DNA from: Gammaproteobacteria bacterium
GTDB taxonomy: Bacteria; Pseudomonadota; Gammaproteobacteria; Burkholderiales; Burkholderiaceae_C
NCBI GenBank assembly: GCA_018815325.1
Contig: JAHIYE010000003.1
Location: 1 to 64,000 of the forward strand
DNA: 64,000 nt
Direction: 5' to 3'
Below are positions 1-8,262 of this stretch, piece by piece. The notes under the pieces are model-generated. The model was not told the origin of the DNA. It did not search any database and saw nothing but the letters and a program-made list of their open reading frames with translations. Position 1 is the stretch's first letter, and each line of letters starts with the position of its first letter. A program made the translations under genes and the position numbers.

Positions 1-2276
1 CCATCGCCACGACCCGGCCTGAGACCATCCCGGGCGATACGGCGGTGGCCGTGAACCCGAACGATGAGCGCTACAAGCACCTCATCGGCAAGCAAGTGAC
101 GCTGCCATTGTGTGACCGCACCATCCCCGTGATTGCTGACGACTATGTGGACAAGGATTTCGGCACCGGCGTGGTTAAGGTCACGCCTGCACATGACCAG
201 AACGACTATCAGGTCGGCCAGCGCCACAAGCTGCCCATGATCTGCGTACTCACGCTGGGTGCCGCCATCAACGAGAACGCCCCCGAGAAATACCGTGGCC
301 TGGACCGTTTCAAGGCACGCAAGCAGGTAGTGGCCGATCTTGAAGCGCTGGACCTCATGGTCGAGATCAAGAAGCACAAGCTCATGGTGCCGCGCTGCAC
401 GCGTACCGGCCAGGTCATCGAGCCCATGCTGACGGACCAGTGGTTCGTTGCCATGAGCAAGGTGAGCGAGAAGGACCCCACGGGTAAGAGCATTGCCCAG
501 AAGGCGATCGACGCTGTCGATTCCGGTGCGGTCAAATTCGTGCCCGAGAACTGGGTCAACACCTATAACCAGTGGATGAACAACATCCAGGACTGGTGCA
601 TCTCGCGCCAACTCTGGTGGGGTCACCAGATTCCGGCCTGGTACGACGAAGACGGCCATGTGATCGTCGCACGCAACGAAGCCGAGGCTCAGGCCAAGGC
701 ACCCGGCAAGACCCTGAAGCGCGATGAGGATGTGCTAGACACCTGGTATTCCTCGGCGCTGGTGCCCTTCTCCACCATGGGTTGGCCCGACCATATCGCC
801 CCCACGCTCGGCACTGACGTGTCCTCGCTGCCCCCCGAGGGGGCCCTCGCGCCTAGGGGCGGCCCGGCGGCGCTCGATCCATCGCTCAGTGACTTCAACC
901 TGTACCTGCCCTCCAGCGTGCTCGTGACCGGCTACGACATCATCTTCTTCTGGGTGGCCCGCATGATCATGATGACGACCCACTTCACGGGCAAGGTGCC
1001 GTTCAAACATGTCTACATCCACGGTCTGGTGCGTGACGCACAGGGCCACAAGATGAGCAAGAGCGAGGGCAATGTGCTCGACCCGGTAGACCTGATCGAT
1101 GGCATTGAGCTCGCCCCTTTGCTGGACAAGCGCACCACCGGCCTGCGCAAGCCCGAGACCGCGCCGCAGGTGCGCAAGAACACCCAGAAGGAGTTCCCCG
1201 ACGGCATCCCGGCCTTTGGTGCTGACGCACTGCGCTTCACCTTTGCCTCGCTGGCCTCGCTGGGGCGTAACATCAATTTCGACAGCAAGCGCTGCGAGGG
1301 CTATCGCAACTTCTGCAACAAGCTGTGGAACGCCACCCGCTTCGTGCTGATGAACTGCGAAGGCCAGGACTGCGGCCTCAAAGAGCACGGCGCAGCCGAA
1401 TGCCTGCCGGGCGGAAACTACCTGGAATTCAGCGCGGCTGATCGCTGGATCGTTTCGCTGCTACAGAAAGTTGAGGCCGAGGTGGCCAAGGGCTTCGAAG
1501 ACTATCGGCTCGACAATGTGGCCAGCACGATCTACCAGTTCATCTGGGACGAGTTCTGCGACTGGTACCTGGAGATCGCCAAGGTCCAGATCAATACCGG
1601 CAACGAGGCCCAGCAGCGTGGCACGCGCCGCACCCTGATCCGCACGCTGGAGACGATTCTGCGTCTGGCCCACCCGGTGATTCCCTTCATCACGGAAGAT
1701 CTGTGGCAGAAGGTGGCCCCTGTGGCCGGCCGCGCCGGCGAATCGGTCAGCATTGCGGCCTACCCAGTCAGCCAGCCCGAGCGCATCGACGAGGCCGCGA
1801 TCGCCCACGTGGCCAAGCTCAAGCAACTGGTGGATGCCTGCCGCAACCTGCGCGGCGAAATGAGCGTGTCACCTGCCACCCGGTTGCCCCTGTTTGTAAT
1901 GGCCAGCACGCCTGCTGAAGCCAGCTTCATGAAGCAGTCTGCACCTGTGCTGCAGGCGCTGGCAAAGCTCAACGAAGTGCGTGTGTTCGAGGACGAAGCA
2001 GCCTGGGTTGCATCTGCACAGGCCGCGCCCGTGGCCGTGGTGGGCGAGGCTCGCATTTGCCTGTTCATGGAAATCGACGTCGCGGCCGAGAAAGCACGGC
2101 TGGGCAAAGAGGCCACACGACTGGAAGGCGAGATCGTGAAGGCCAACGGCAAGCTGTCCAATGAGGCCTTTGTAGCCAAGGCGCCGCCGGCAGTGATCGA
2201 ACTGGAGAGAAAGCGCGTGGCGGATTTTGTCGCCACTCTGGAGAAGGTAAAAGACCAGCTCAGCCGGTTGACCTGA
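1..2276 (+). CDS. valS: Valine--tRNA ligase, 3' part (5' end outside window)
   Basis: Class I aminoacyl-tRNA synthetase that charges tRNA-Val. The frame is open from base 3 and enters in the editing (CP1) domain: it reads ATTRPET then GDTAVAV and DERY, hallmarks of ValRS. The HIGH motif is upstream of the window. KMSKS is at about 1051-1065, followed by the anticodon-binding domain and a C-terminal coiled-coil arm (last ~65 residues, rich in E/K/L). Betaproteobacterial-type insert TTGLRKPE...KEFPDGIPA is present after KMSKS. An extra ~35 residues ([19 protein letters not shown] and flanks) separate GWPD from the conserved [16 protein letters not shown] segment; this is an in-frame DNA repeat (see 821-876). 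Identification is certain; completeness is limited by the window edge. Confidence 0.97.
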   Translation, partial: IATTRPETIPGDTAVAVNPNDERYKHLIGKQVTLPLCDRTIPVIADDYVDKDFGTGVVKVTPAHDQNDYQVGQRHKLPMICVLTLGAAINENAPEKYRGLDRFKARKQVVADLEALDLMVEIKKHKLMVPRCTRTGQVIEPMLTDQWFVAMSKVSEKDPTGKSIAQKAIDAVDSGAVKFVPENWVNTYNQWMNNIQDWCISRQLWWGHQIPAWYDEDGHVIVARNEAEAQAKAPGKTLKRDEDVLDTWYSSALVPFSTMGWPDHIAPTLGTDVSSLPPEGALAPRGGPAALDPSLSDFNLYLPSSVLVTGYDIIFFWVARMIMMTTHFTGKVPFKHVYIHGLVRDAQGHKMSKSEGNVLDPVDLIDGIELAPLLDKRTTGLRKPETAPQVRKNTQKEFPDGIPAFGADALRFTFASLASLGRNINFDSKRCEGYRNFCNKLWNATRFVLMNCEGQDCGLKEHGAAECLPGGNYLEFSAADRWIVSLLQKVEAEVAKGFEDYRLDNVASTIYQFIWDEFCDWYLEIAKVQINTGNEAQQRGTRRTLIRTLETILRLAHPVIPFITEDLWQKVAPVAGRAGESVSIAAYPVSQPERIDEAAIAHVAKLKQLVDACRNLRGEMSVSPATRLPLFVMASTPAEASFMKQSAPVLQALAKLNEVRVFEDEAAWVASAQAAPVAVVGEARICLFMEIDVAAEKARLGKEATRLEGEIVKANGKLSNEAFVAKAPPAVIELERKRVADFVATLEKVKDQLSRLT
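821..876 (+). repeat. GC-rich dispersed repeat inserted in frame in valS
   Basis: About 56 bases containing two short palindromes, GCCCCCCGAGGGGGC-like (830-844) and CGCCTAGGGGCG-like (850-861), then GGCCCGGCGGCGCTC. Translated in frame it gives [18 protein letters not shown], which has no counterpart in ValRS of other families I know. From memory, near-identical strings occur between genes and as spurious peptides in Comamonadaceae. I see only this copy in the window, so the repeat status rests on recall and on the out-of-place insertion. Confidence 0.6.
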
Positions 2277-2365
2277 TTGACCGAACCAACCTGGCCAAGC
2301 TGAATGACTGCTCAGTCAGGTTGATGTGAATTGCGCGTATTCACAGACACTGCGTCAACTCACAC

Positions 2366-2387
2366 CCCGTCGCCACTGAGCGACGGG
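2366..2387. terminator. Hairpin between convergent valS and tusA
   Basis: Perfect 7-bp inverted repeat CCCGTCG / CGACGGG with an 8-base loop in the 118-bp gap between the stops of valS (+) and tusA (-). There is no U-tract on either strand, so it is at best a weak or bidirectional terminator. Confidence 0.35.
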
Positions 2388-2394
2388 AAAACGC

Positions 2395-2622
2395 TCAGCG
2401 GCGACGCATCACATGGATGAAGTCGTTGCCGGCCGTCTGCTGCTCCAGCAGTTCATTGCCCGTCTGCTTGGCAAAAGCCTGAAAATCCCGCACCGAGCCG
2501 GCGTCTGTCGAGACGACCTTGAGCGTCTGGCCACTTTGCATGTCAGCCAACGCCTTTTTGGCCTTGAGGATAGGCAAGGGGCAGTTCAGACCACGGGTGT
2601 CGAGTTCTTTGTCGATATTCAT
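2395..2622 (-). CDS. tusA: TusA-family sulfurtransferase
   Basis: A 75-residue cytoplasmic sulfur-carrier protein. The family motif DTRGLNCPLPILKAKKAL is at residues 8-25 with the active-site cysteine at C14, followed by the beta-alpha-beta-beta fold ending in FIHVMRRR. TusA proteins accept sulfane sulfur from a cysteine desulfurase and pass it on for tRNA thiolation, molybdopterin or sulfur oxidation; which one applies here cannot be told. The ATG at 2622 is chosen because it gives the normal family length and has an AAGGAA ribosome site just upstream; the frame stays open further upstream but without family similarity. It lies 49 bp downstream of the FapA-like gene, and cysM is close by, a loosely sulfur-themed neighbourhood. 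Confidence 0.9.
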   Translation of the reverse strand: MNIDKELDTRGLNCPLPILKAKKALADMQSGQTLKVVSTDAGSVRDFQAFAKQTGNELLEQQTAGNDFIHVMRRR

Positions 2623-2671
2623 CAGGATTCCTTGAAACTGCCCCGATTTTAAGCAATTCACGAACGTAGGC

Positions 2672-4276
2672 TCAGGTCTGCACGATAGGCTTGCCGCCCG
2701 GTTCGGTAAACACGATGCGGCCGCCCTCATCGAGCGAGAAGGCACCCGCATCAAACGTGCTGCGTAAATGCCTCGTCTGCTTGCCAATAAAGAGGTCGAC
2801 TGCGCCGGCCACGCCGAGTGTGAGTTCGATCCGCGCGCCTTCGATCAGGGCGAGCTGTTTTTCCACCTCGTCCTTCTCCTTGAGTGCCTGTGCCCAGTTC
2901 TTCGTGAGTTGCTGCCAGGAAGCCTTGGCACGTGCCAGCAAGTCTGGCTTGCCGCCCTGCTGGACGAGGTGGGTCACGACTTTTTTCAGGTTGTCCTGCT
3001 CAGCGCTGAGTTTGGCGACCTGCTCTTCCAGCGTGTGCAGTCTCGCTTCGAGCTCGGGATTGACGCCGACATGGATCTCGGTCACGGTGCTGTTCGCCGC
3101 GCCGAGCAGCGGTGTGCTGATCAGCATCATGGCGCGCGCCGAGCCGCCCACCAGGCGCCCGCGCTGCGGTGACTTCAGACCCACCAGGATCTGGTTGAGC
3201 GCCTGCAGATCGCTTTGCATCACCATGTCCTCGATCGCAATGATGGTGCCCGCACGGATTTGCGAATTCTCGACAAAACGCGCCGATACCGACGTAGCTG
3301 CCCGTACCTTGGCATGCGCGATGATGCCGCTGCTGATCTGGACCATGCCGCCCGCATCAAGCTCGCCGCCCTCCACCGTCCCCATGACGATGATGTCGCC
3401 AGAGGCCTTGACCTTCATGCCCGACAGGATGTCGCCCTCGACCTTGACCGTGCCGTCGAAATTGATATTGCCCGACGCCAGGCTGACACTCGTAACCGTA
3501 TAGACCTGTTCGACAGACACCCCATTGCCTAAGGCAACCGGCTGCCCCTTGACCGTCGACAGCAGCAGGTTGGGATCCGTAGCGGAGACGGCCGCGCCCT
3601 CCAGCGTTGCGTCATAAGGCTGGTCGCTCCCGGGTGTGGCCTTCAGAATGTGTTCTAGAACATCGCGCCCGTCCGTCCCTGGACTGGCCGGTACGCGCCG
3701 CATCAGGGGTACGCCAGCCTCGACCATCGGGATATCACCCAGTTCGCGAAAATCGATCAGCCCCTGCTCGTTGACTTTGGGCGTGCGGGTGCGCGCCAGA
3801 TCAATCAGGAGCTCGAATTTCGCATCTTCACCGTGGAGGGCTGGCTGGCCTGTCGCGGCCTGTAGTCGCGCTGGCACATTGGCCGCACAAGCCTGACGGA
3901 TCGCCTCCTCGTCAACGCCGAAACGGACACCGGCCTGCGCCAGGGCCGCAAGTATCTCCTCCGCCAGGATCAGCTTGCCACCCTGCGCCGGAGTGAGCGT
4001 GACCGAAGCACGGGCAGCATCCTTGGGAATCTCCAGAGTGAAGCTGCCGTCTCGACGCTCGCCGACCGGCATCTCGAATTCCGCAGCCCCGCCATTGCAT
4101 CGGCCCACCAGGGTAGCCAGCGCGCCCTCGTGCAAAAACCAGCCGTCAAAGCCGGCTTGCCGCAGCGCCGCTCGCAATGCCTCGTTATCCAGCGGTGCAC
4201 GCCCAGATACTGGCTGGCAACGTGCCAGCAATTTGCCATCGAGTTCCCTGAACACCAGACCTGGAAAATCCGCCAT
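2672..4276 (-). CDS. FapA / DUF342 family protein
   Basis: A 534-residue protein of the FapA (DUF342, flagellar assembly protein A-like) family. Residues ~1-220 form the N-terminal variable region. The central part (~230-380) is a right-handed beta-helix-like stretch of alternating G/hydrophobic repeats (GNINFDGTVKVEGDILSGMKVKASGDIIVMGTVEGG), typical of polymer-forming cell-shape proteins. A coiled coil follows (~400-470, LEARLHTLEEQVAKLSAEQDNLKKVV). There is no signal peptide or membrane segment, so it is predicted cytoplasmic. FapA-like proteins have been linked to MinD/FlhG localisation and polar organelle placement in some bacteria; no flagellar genes are visible here, so the role is open. 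Confidence 0.8.
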   Translation of the reverse strand: MADFPGLVFRELDGKLLARCQPVSGRAPLDNEALRAALRQAGFDGWFLHEGALATLVGRCNGGAAEFEMPVGERRDGSFTLEIPKDAARASVTLTPAQGGKLILAEEILAALAQAGVRFGVDEEAIRQACAANVPARLQAATGQPALHGEDAKFELLIDLARTRTPKVNEQGLIDFRELGDIPMVEAGVPLMRRVPASPGTDGRDVLEHILKATPGSDQPYDATLEGAAVSATDPNLLLSTVKGQPVALGNGVSVEQVYTVTSVSLASGNINFDGTVKVEGDILSGMKVKASGDIIVMGTVEGGELDAGGMVQISSGIIAHAKVRAATSVSARFVENSQIRAGTIIAIEDMVMQSDLQALNQILVGLKSPQRGRLVGGSARAMMLISTPLLGAANSTVTEIHVGVNPELEARLHTLEEQVAKLSAEQDNLKKVVTHLVQQGGKPDLLARAKASWQQLTKNWAQALKEKDEVEKQLALIEGARIELTLGVAGAVDLFIGKQTRHLRSTFDAGAFSLDEGGRIVFTEPGGKPIVQT

Positions 4277-4360
4277 CTGTGAACCCCTCTTTCCAACATG
4301 CCTGCCTCAATGTCCGGCAAGTTCATGCCTGCCGGGTACGAATGGGTCAAGTGTAGGGCA

Positions 4361-4888
4361 TCAACTACGGCTCCAGTCAACGAATTGAGGGGTGTGACCG
4401 CGGGACTTCAGCCAGTCCGCCAGCGCGTAGCCTGTACCGGCAGGCCAGCATTTGACAGTTTGTGGCGTGAACAGCTTGTAATCAACCAGTTCGGGCGACA
4501 GGCGCACCTCGCCACGGCAGACGGCATGGTAGGCGATGATGACCTGGTTCATGCGCTGGAAGTCGTAGACGCCGATGAGATTGACCTCCGCGGCATCAAG
4601 GTTGGTTTCTTCCTTGATCTCACGGGCAATACCCAGCTCGGGCGTCTCTTCGGCCTCCATGAAGCCTGTGATGAGCGCATACATCTTGCCCTGCCAGGCT
4701 GCGTTGCGCGCCAGCAGGATCTGCCCTTCGTACTCCACCACGGCGGCCAGCACGGGCGTGGGATTGTTCCAGTGGGTAAAGTCGCAGGCCTTGCAGCGCA
4801 GCCGCTCCTTGGCGCCACCGTCCTCTTCCTGCGAGATCAGTGCCAGCGGCTCGGCACATTGCGGACAGAACTTGAACTCGGTGCTCAT
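4361..4888 (-). CDS. NUDIX hydrolase with N-terminal zinc ribbon
   Basis: A 175-residue pyrophosphohydrolase. A zinc ribbon is formed by C8-x2-C11 and C32-x2-C35. The NUDIX box begins GFMEAEETPELG and continues AREIKEETNL, with the usual final Gly replaced by Asn in the last segment. The arrangement resembles the NudC (NADH pyrophosphatase / RNA deNADding) superfamily but is shorter than E. coli NudC (257 residues) and lacks its N-terminal domain. It starts 3 bases after the cysM stop, so it is almost certainly co-transcribed with cysM. Exact substrate is unknown. Confidence 0.85.
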   Translation of the reverse strand: MSTEFKFCPQCAEPLALISQEEDGGAKERLRCKACDFTHWNNPTPVLAAVVEYEGQILLARNAAWQGKMYALITGFMEAEETPELGIAREIKEETNLDAAEVNLIGVYDFQRMNQVIIAYHAVCRGEVRLSPELVDYKLFTPQTVKCWPAGTGYALADWLKSRGHTPQFVDWSRS

Positions 4889-4891
4889 GCC

Positions 4892-5794
4892 TCAGGCCGG
4901 AAACACGCCGGTGGAAAGGTAGCGGTCACCCCGGTCGCACACGATGAACACGACGGTGGCCTTTTCTTCGCGCCTGGCAATCTCCTGCGCCACCCAGCAG
5001 GCGCCGGCCGCAGACACCCCGGCAAAAATGCCCTCTTCGCGCGCGAGGCGACGGCACATTTCTTCGGCCTCCTCCTGGCTCACATAGACCATCTCGTCGA
5101 CGAACTTCGGATCGTAGATCTTGGGCAGGTATTCCTGCGGCCATTTGCGGATGCCGGGTATGCGCGAGCCTTCGCTGGGCTGGGCGCCGATGATCCTGAT
5201 CTTGGGGTTCTTTTCCTTCAGAAAGCGTGACACGCCCGTGATCGTGCCCGTGGTCCCCATGGCGCTCACAAAGTGCGTGATACGGCCCTTGGTGTCGGCC
5301 CATATTTCGGGGCCGGTGGTCTCGTAGTGGATGCGCGGGTTGTCGGGGTTGGCAAACTGGTCCAGCACACGGCCCTTGCCATCGCGCTGCATCTGCTCGG
5401 CCAGATCACGCGAATACTCCATACCGCCCGATTTGGGCGTAAGGATCAGTTCGGCGCCAAACGCCTTCATGGTCTGGGCCCGCTCGATCGACAGGTCCTC
5501 CGGCATGATCAGCACCATGCGGTAGCCCTTGATGGCCGCGGCCATGGCCAGTGCAATGCCGGTATTGCCCGAGGTGGCCTCGATCAGCGTATCGCCGGGC
5601 TTGATGTCGCCCCGCTCCTCGGCTCGCCGGATCATCGACAGGGCAGGCCTGTCCTTGACCGAACCGGCCGGGTTATTGCCCTCGAGTTTGCCGAGAATCA
5701 CGTTGCCTTTGGCGGTATTGGCCTCGGCACCGATTCGCTGGAGCGCCACCAGCGGGGTTTTTCCAATGGCGTCTTCAATGGTTGAATACTTCAT
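4892..5794 (-). CDS. cysM: Cysteine synthase B
   Basis: PLP-dependent O-acetylserine sulfhydrylase, 300 residues. The PLP lysine is in NNPAGSVKDRPALSMI; the phosphate/substrate loop is EATSGNTGIALAMAAA; a second glycine loop is MGTTGTITGVSRFLKE. The Arg-rich C-terminal features and length fit CysM rather than CysK. ATG at 5794 is chosen because translation further upstream would run antisense through the tRNA-Leu gene and has no family similarity. It heads a probable minus-strand unit cysM - NUDIX, possibly continuing to the FapA-like gene and tusA. Only 40 bp separate its start from the divergent tRNA gene, so the two promoters must overlap. Confidence 0.95.
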   Translation of the reverse strand: MKYSTIEDAIGKTPLVALQRIGAEANTAKGNVILGKLEGNNPAGSVKDRPALSMIRRAEERGDIKPGDTLIEATSGNTGIALAMAAAIKGYRMVLIMPEDLSIERAQTMKAFGAELILTPKSGGMEYSRDLAEQMQRDGKGRVLDQFANPDNPRIHYETTGPEIWADTKGRITHFVSAMGTTGTITGVSRFLKEKNPKIRIIGAQPSEGSRIPGIRKWPQEYLPKIYDPKFVDEMVYVSQEEAEEMCRRLAREEGIFAGVSAAGACWVAQEIARREEKATVVFIVCDRGDRYLSTGVFPA

Positions 5795-5834
5795 AGCCTG
5801 CACTGTGCCATAATTTCGGTCTTCGCTTCTTCCT

Positions 5835-5919
5835 GCCCGGGTGGTGAAATTGGTAGACGCAGGGGACTCAAAATCCCCCGCCGCAAGGCGTGCCGGTTCG
5901 ATTCCGGCCCCGGGCACCA
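5835..5919 (+). tRNA. tRNA-Leu (anticodon CAA)
   Basis: 85 bases with CCA encoded at 5917-5919. Acceptor stem is GCCCGGG (5835-5841) with CCCGGGC (5909-5915). The anticodon loop is CTCAAAA inside the GGGGA/TCCCC stem, giving anticodon CAA for the UUG codon. It has a long class II variable arm (CGCCGCAAGGCG region) and a perfect T arm GCCGG-TTCGATT-CCGGC (5892-5908). A CATAAT at 5809-5814 may be its -10 box; no good -35 is visible. Confidence 0.97.
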
Positions 5920-6204
5920 CCTCCTCTAGCTCTAAAACCGTTTCGCACTCGAACCGGCACGCCTGAGGCGGTATTGACGTGGCGCACTTCGTACGCGGGT
6001 TCGATTCCGGCCCCGGACACCTCCTCCTCTAGCTTTCGAAACCGTTTCGTACCCGAACCTGCACACCTGAGGCGGTATTGACGCAGCGCACTATGCGCGC
6101 GGGTTTGATTTCGGCCCTGGGTCTCTCCTCCTCCAGCTTTAAAAGCTGCCCCACATCCTGACTGAGACGCCTGCAGCCGTATTGACACAGCGTATTTAGC
6201 GCAG
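5892..6204 (+). repeat. Three tandem ~103-bp units carrying decaying copies of the tRNA-Leu 3' end
   Basis: Unit A begins in the T arm of the tRNA (TTCGATT loop at 5897). Unit B repeats the T arm and acceptor tail with TTCGATT at 6000. Unit C has a diverged copy, TTTGATT, at 6104. The period is 103 then 104 bases. Each unit continues with CTCCTCTAGCT-like, ACCGTTTCG-like, GAGGCGGTATTGACG-like blocks. Identity falls from A to C (CCCCGGGC becomes CCCCGGAC, then CCCTGGGT). Unit C runs into the 3' end of the minus-strand epimerase gene. Antisense translations of these units are not genes. Confidence 0.9.
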
Positions 6205-7107
6205 CCCGGTTGCCACTGTCGGGTAGCGCAGCACCAGCTTCAACTCGTGCTTCAAGCGCTGGTTGTCCAGCCGGCGCGACTCGCCCATGAAGCTCAGCAA
6301 CATGAGCGGCAGCTGATCCTGTGCCATGCTGCGCGACACGCGGGGCGGACGCGGCAGGCCGTACAGGTCGGCGGCAAGGTCAAAATAGTCGCCCATCTTC
6401 ATATCGCTGTCGTCACTCACGTTATAGACCCGCTGGGGCCTGCCGCGCCACAGGGCAGCAATGCAGGCACGGGCCAGATCGTCCGCATGGATGTGGTTGG
6501 TATAGACGTCGTCCGAAGCCTGCAGCACGGGCGTGCCCTTGAGCAGCCGCGCACGCGGTGTGCCGCCTTCACGGTCCGGCGCATAAATACCGGGAATGCG
6601 CAGGATGCTGGTTCGCACACCCGTGCTGCGGCCCAGGAATCGCACCCGGCTTTCAGCATCAACCCGGCGGCTGGCCCTTTGGGTACCTGGGTTGACCGCT
6701 CTGCTTTCAGGAGCAATTTCACCATGGCAATCGCCATACACCCCACTGGTGGAGCCGTAGACCCAGGACGTTGCCGGGCTGCGGCGGCGCAGCGCCTGCA
6801 CCAACGCCTGCGTACGCGGATCGCTCCAACCCTCGGAGGGAGGCGGAGCCAGATGCAGTACCCGGGTCGCCACACCAGCCAGCCGCCGCAAGGTCTGCGG
6901 CGCATCCAGATTGCCCAGCAAAGGCGTGATGCCGCGGGCCCGCAATGCAGGCACCCGCTGGGAGGACGAGGTCAGGGCCAGCAGCCTCATACGGGGAGCC
7001 AGTTCGCGTGCCACGCGCAGGCCGACATCGCCGCAACCGACGATCAGCAGCCGCTCACGTCGGAAGCGGGAAGGCAGCGCGCCAAGGGGGGATTGGTTTG
7101 AAGGCAA
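6196..7107 (-). CDS. NAD-dependent epimerase/dehydratase-like SDR
   Basis: About 303 residues, extended/atypical short-chain dehydrogenase fold. The nucleotide-binding motif is LLIVGCGDVGLRVA near residues 20-33. Later segments ATSWVYGSTSGVYGD and RILRIPGIYAPDREGG resemble the substrate-side regions of YeeZ-type epimerase-like proteins, with YNVSDDSDMKMGDYFD near residue 230. Substrate unknown. The first in-frame start available is TTG at 7107 and no strong ribosome site precedes it, so the start is uncertain. Its last codons overlap the expected end of the third tRNA-tail repeat. It is divergent from the flavoprotein gene at 7151. Confidence 0.75.
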   Translation of the reverse strand: MPSNQSPLGALPSRFRRERLLIVGCGDVGLRVARELAPRMRLLALTSSSQRVPALRARGITPLLGNLDAPQTLRRLAGVATRVLHLAPPPSEGWSDPRTQALVQALRRRSPATSWVYGSTSGVYGDCHGEIAPESRAVNPGTQRASRRVDAESRVRFLGRSTGVRTSILRIPGIYAPDREGGTPRARLLKGTPVLQASDDVYTNHIHADDLARACIAALWRGRPQRVYNVSDDSDMKMGDYFDLAADLYGLPRPPRVSRSMAQDQLPLMLLSFMGESRRLDNQRLKHELKLVLRYPTVATGLR

Positions 7108-7150
7108 AATCGGAGCTTGTCAACAATGATGCAGCCAAGGATAACCAAAG

Positions 7151-8203
7151 ATGTCGAGCGCCGAACAGCCAGCAGGAACATTTCAGATCACCGTGCAGCC
7201 CAGTGGGCGGGTTTTCAGTGCCAATCCGGATGAAGCCATTCTGGCGGCCGGCATCCGTGCCGGTGTGGGTATGCCCTATGGCTGCAAGGACGGCGCCTGC
7301 GGCTCCTGCAAGTGCAAGAAGCTCTCTGGCACCGTGGTGCACGGCCCGCACCAGAGCAAGGCCCTTAGCGACGAGGAAGAGGCCGCCGGGTTTGTGCTGA
7401 CCTGCTGCGGCGTGCCGCACAGCGATGTGGTGCTCGAATCCCGCCAGGTCACGGAAGCGGGTGCATTCCCGATCAAGAAAATGCCTTCGCGCGTGAGCGA
7501 AATCGTGAAGAAGTCCGATGACGTGGTATTGATCAGGCTCCAGCTCCCCGCCAACGACACCTTCAGCTACCACGCTGGCCAGTACGTCGAGTTCCTCCTG
7601 CGTGACGGCGCGCGGCGCAGCTACTCCATGGCCAACGCGCCGCACAACGGTCCAGGTATTGAGCTGCACATCCGCCACATGCCAGGCGGCAAGTTCACCG
7701 ACCATGTGTTCACGGCCATGAAGGAGAAGGAAATCCAGCGCATTGAGGGCCCCTACGGCAGCTTCTTCCTGCGCGAAGACTCCGACAAACCCATGGTGCT
7801 GCTGGCGTCCGGAACCGGCTTTGCGCCGATCAAGGCCGTGATCGAACACATGCAGCACAAAGGCATCACGCGTCCCGCCACCCTGTACTGGGGTGGCCGA
7901 CGTCCGGCAGACCTCTACATGGACGACTGGGTACGCGCCAGGCTCGCGGAAATGCCCAATCTGACCTACGTGCCGGTGATCTCGGACGCCTTGCCCGAAG
8001 ACGCGTGGCAGGGTCGCACGGGCTTTGTGCATCTGGCTGTGCTGCAGGACCACCCCGACCTCTCGGGCTACCAGGTCTATGCCTGCGGAGCACCGGTTGT
8101 GGTGGACTCGGCGCGCAGCGCCTATACGACGCAGGCCGGACTGCCCGAGCATGAGTTTTATGCCGACGCCTTCACCACCGAGGCTGACAAGGCACGTGCC
8201 TGA
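7151..8203 (+). CDS. CDP-6-deoxy-delta-3,4-glucoseen reductase-like iron-sulfur flavoprotein
   Basis: A 350-residue single-chain NAD(P)H oxidoreductase. Residues 1-95 are a plant-type [2Fe-2S] ferredoxin domain (C45, C50, C53, C85: YGCKDGACGSC and LTCC). Residues ~105-210 bind FAD (RRSYSMANAP), and ~215-340 bind NAD(P)H (VLLASGTGFAPIKAVIEHM, YACGAP). This architecture is shared by AscD/DdhD-type deoxysugar reductases and by reductase components of oxygenases. No deoxysugar genes are nearby, so it more likely serves as a general electron-transfer reductase; the physiological partner is unknown. Confidence 0.85.
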   Translation: MSSAEQPAGTFQITVQPSGRVFSANPDEAILAAGIRAGVGMPYGCKDGACGSCKCKKLSGTVVHGPHQSKALSDEEEAAGFVLTCCGVPHSDVVLESRQVTEAGAFPIKKMPSRVSEIVKKSDDVVLIRLQLPANDTFSYHAGQYVEFLLRDGARRSYSMANAPHNGPGIELHIRHMPGGKFTDHVFTAMKEKEIQRIEGPYGSFFLREDSDKPMVLLASGTGFAPIKAVIEHMQHKGITRPATLYWGGRRPADLYMDDWVRARLAEMPNLTYVPVISDALPEDAWQGRTGFVHLAVLQDHPDLSGYQVYACGAPVVVDSARSAYTTQAGLPEHEFYADAFTTEADKARA

Positions 8204-8223
8204 CCCTGCGCGTAAGGGTTTTT
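8203..8223 (+). terminator. Weak hairpin with U-tract after the flavoprotein gene
   Basis: ACCCT (8203-8207) pairs with AGGGT (8215-8219) and is followed by TTTT. The stem is only 5 bp and overlaps the stop codon, so this is a marginal terminator. Confidence 0.35.
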
Positions 8224-8262
8224 CACATCCATGGTGGCCCATGTTGTTTGCACAATAGCGGC

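Noticed and set aside
5868-6188. 106-codon minus-strand frame across the tRNA and its repeats (translating to GAGIEPA- and GRNRTGTP-like strings)
   Set aside because: It is the antisense of a tRNA and its tail repeats, a well-known source of spurious proteins; the cysM frame also runs into it only because no stop intervenes.
7117-7145. TTGTCA ... GATAAC promoter-like boxes before the flavoprotein gene
   Set aside because: The start of transcription would fall on the start codon and the -10 match is poor; leaderless expression cannot be argued from this alone.
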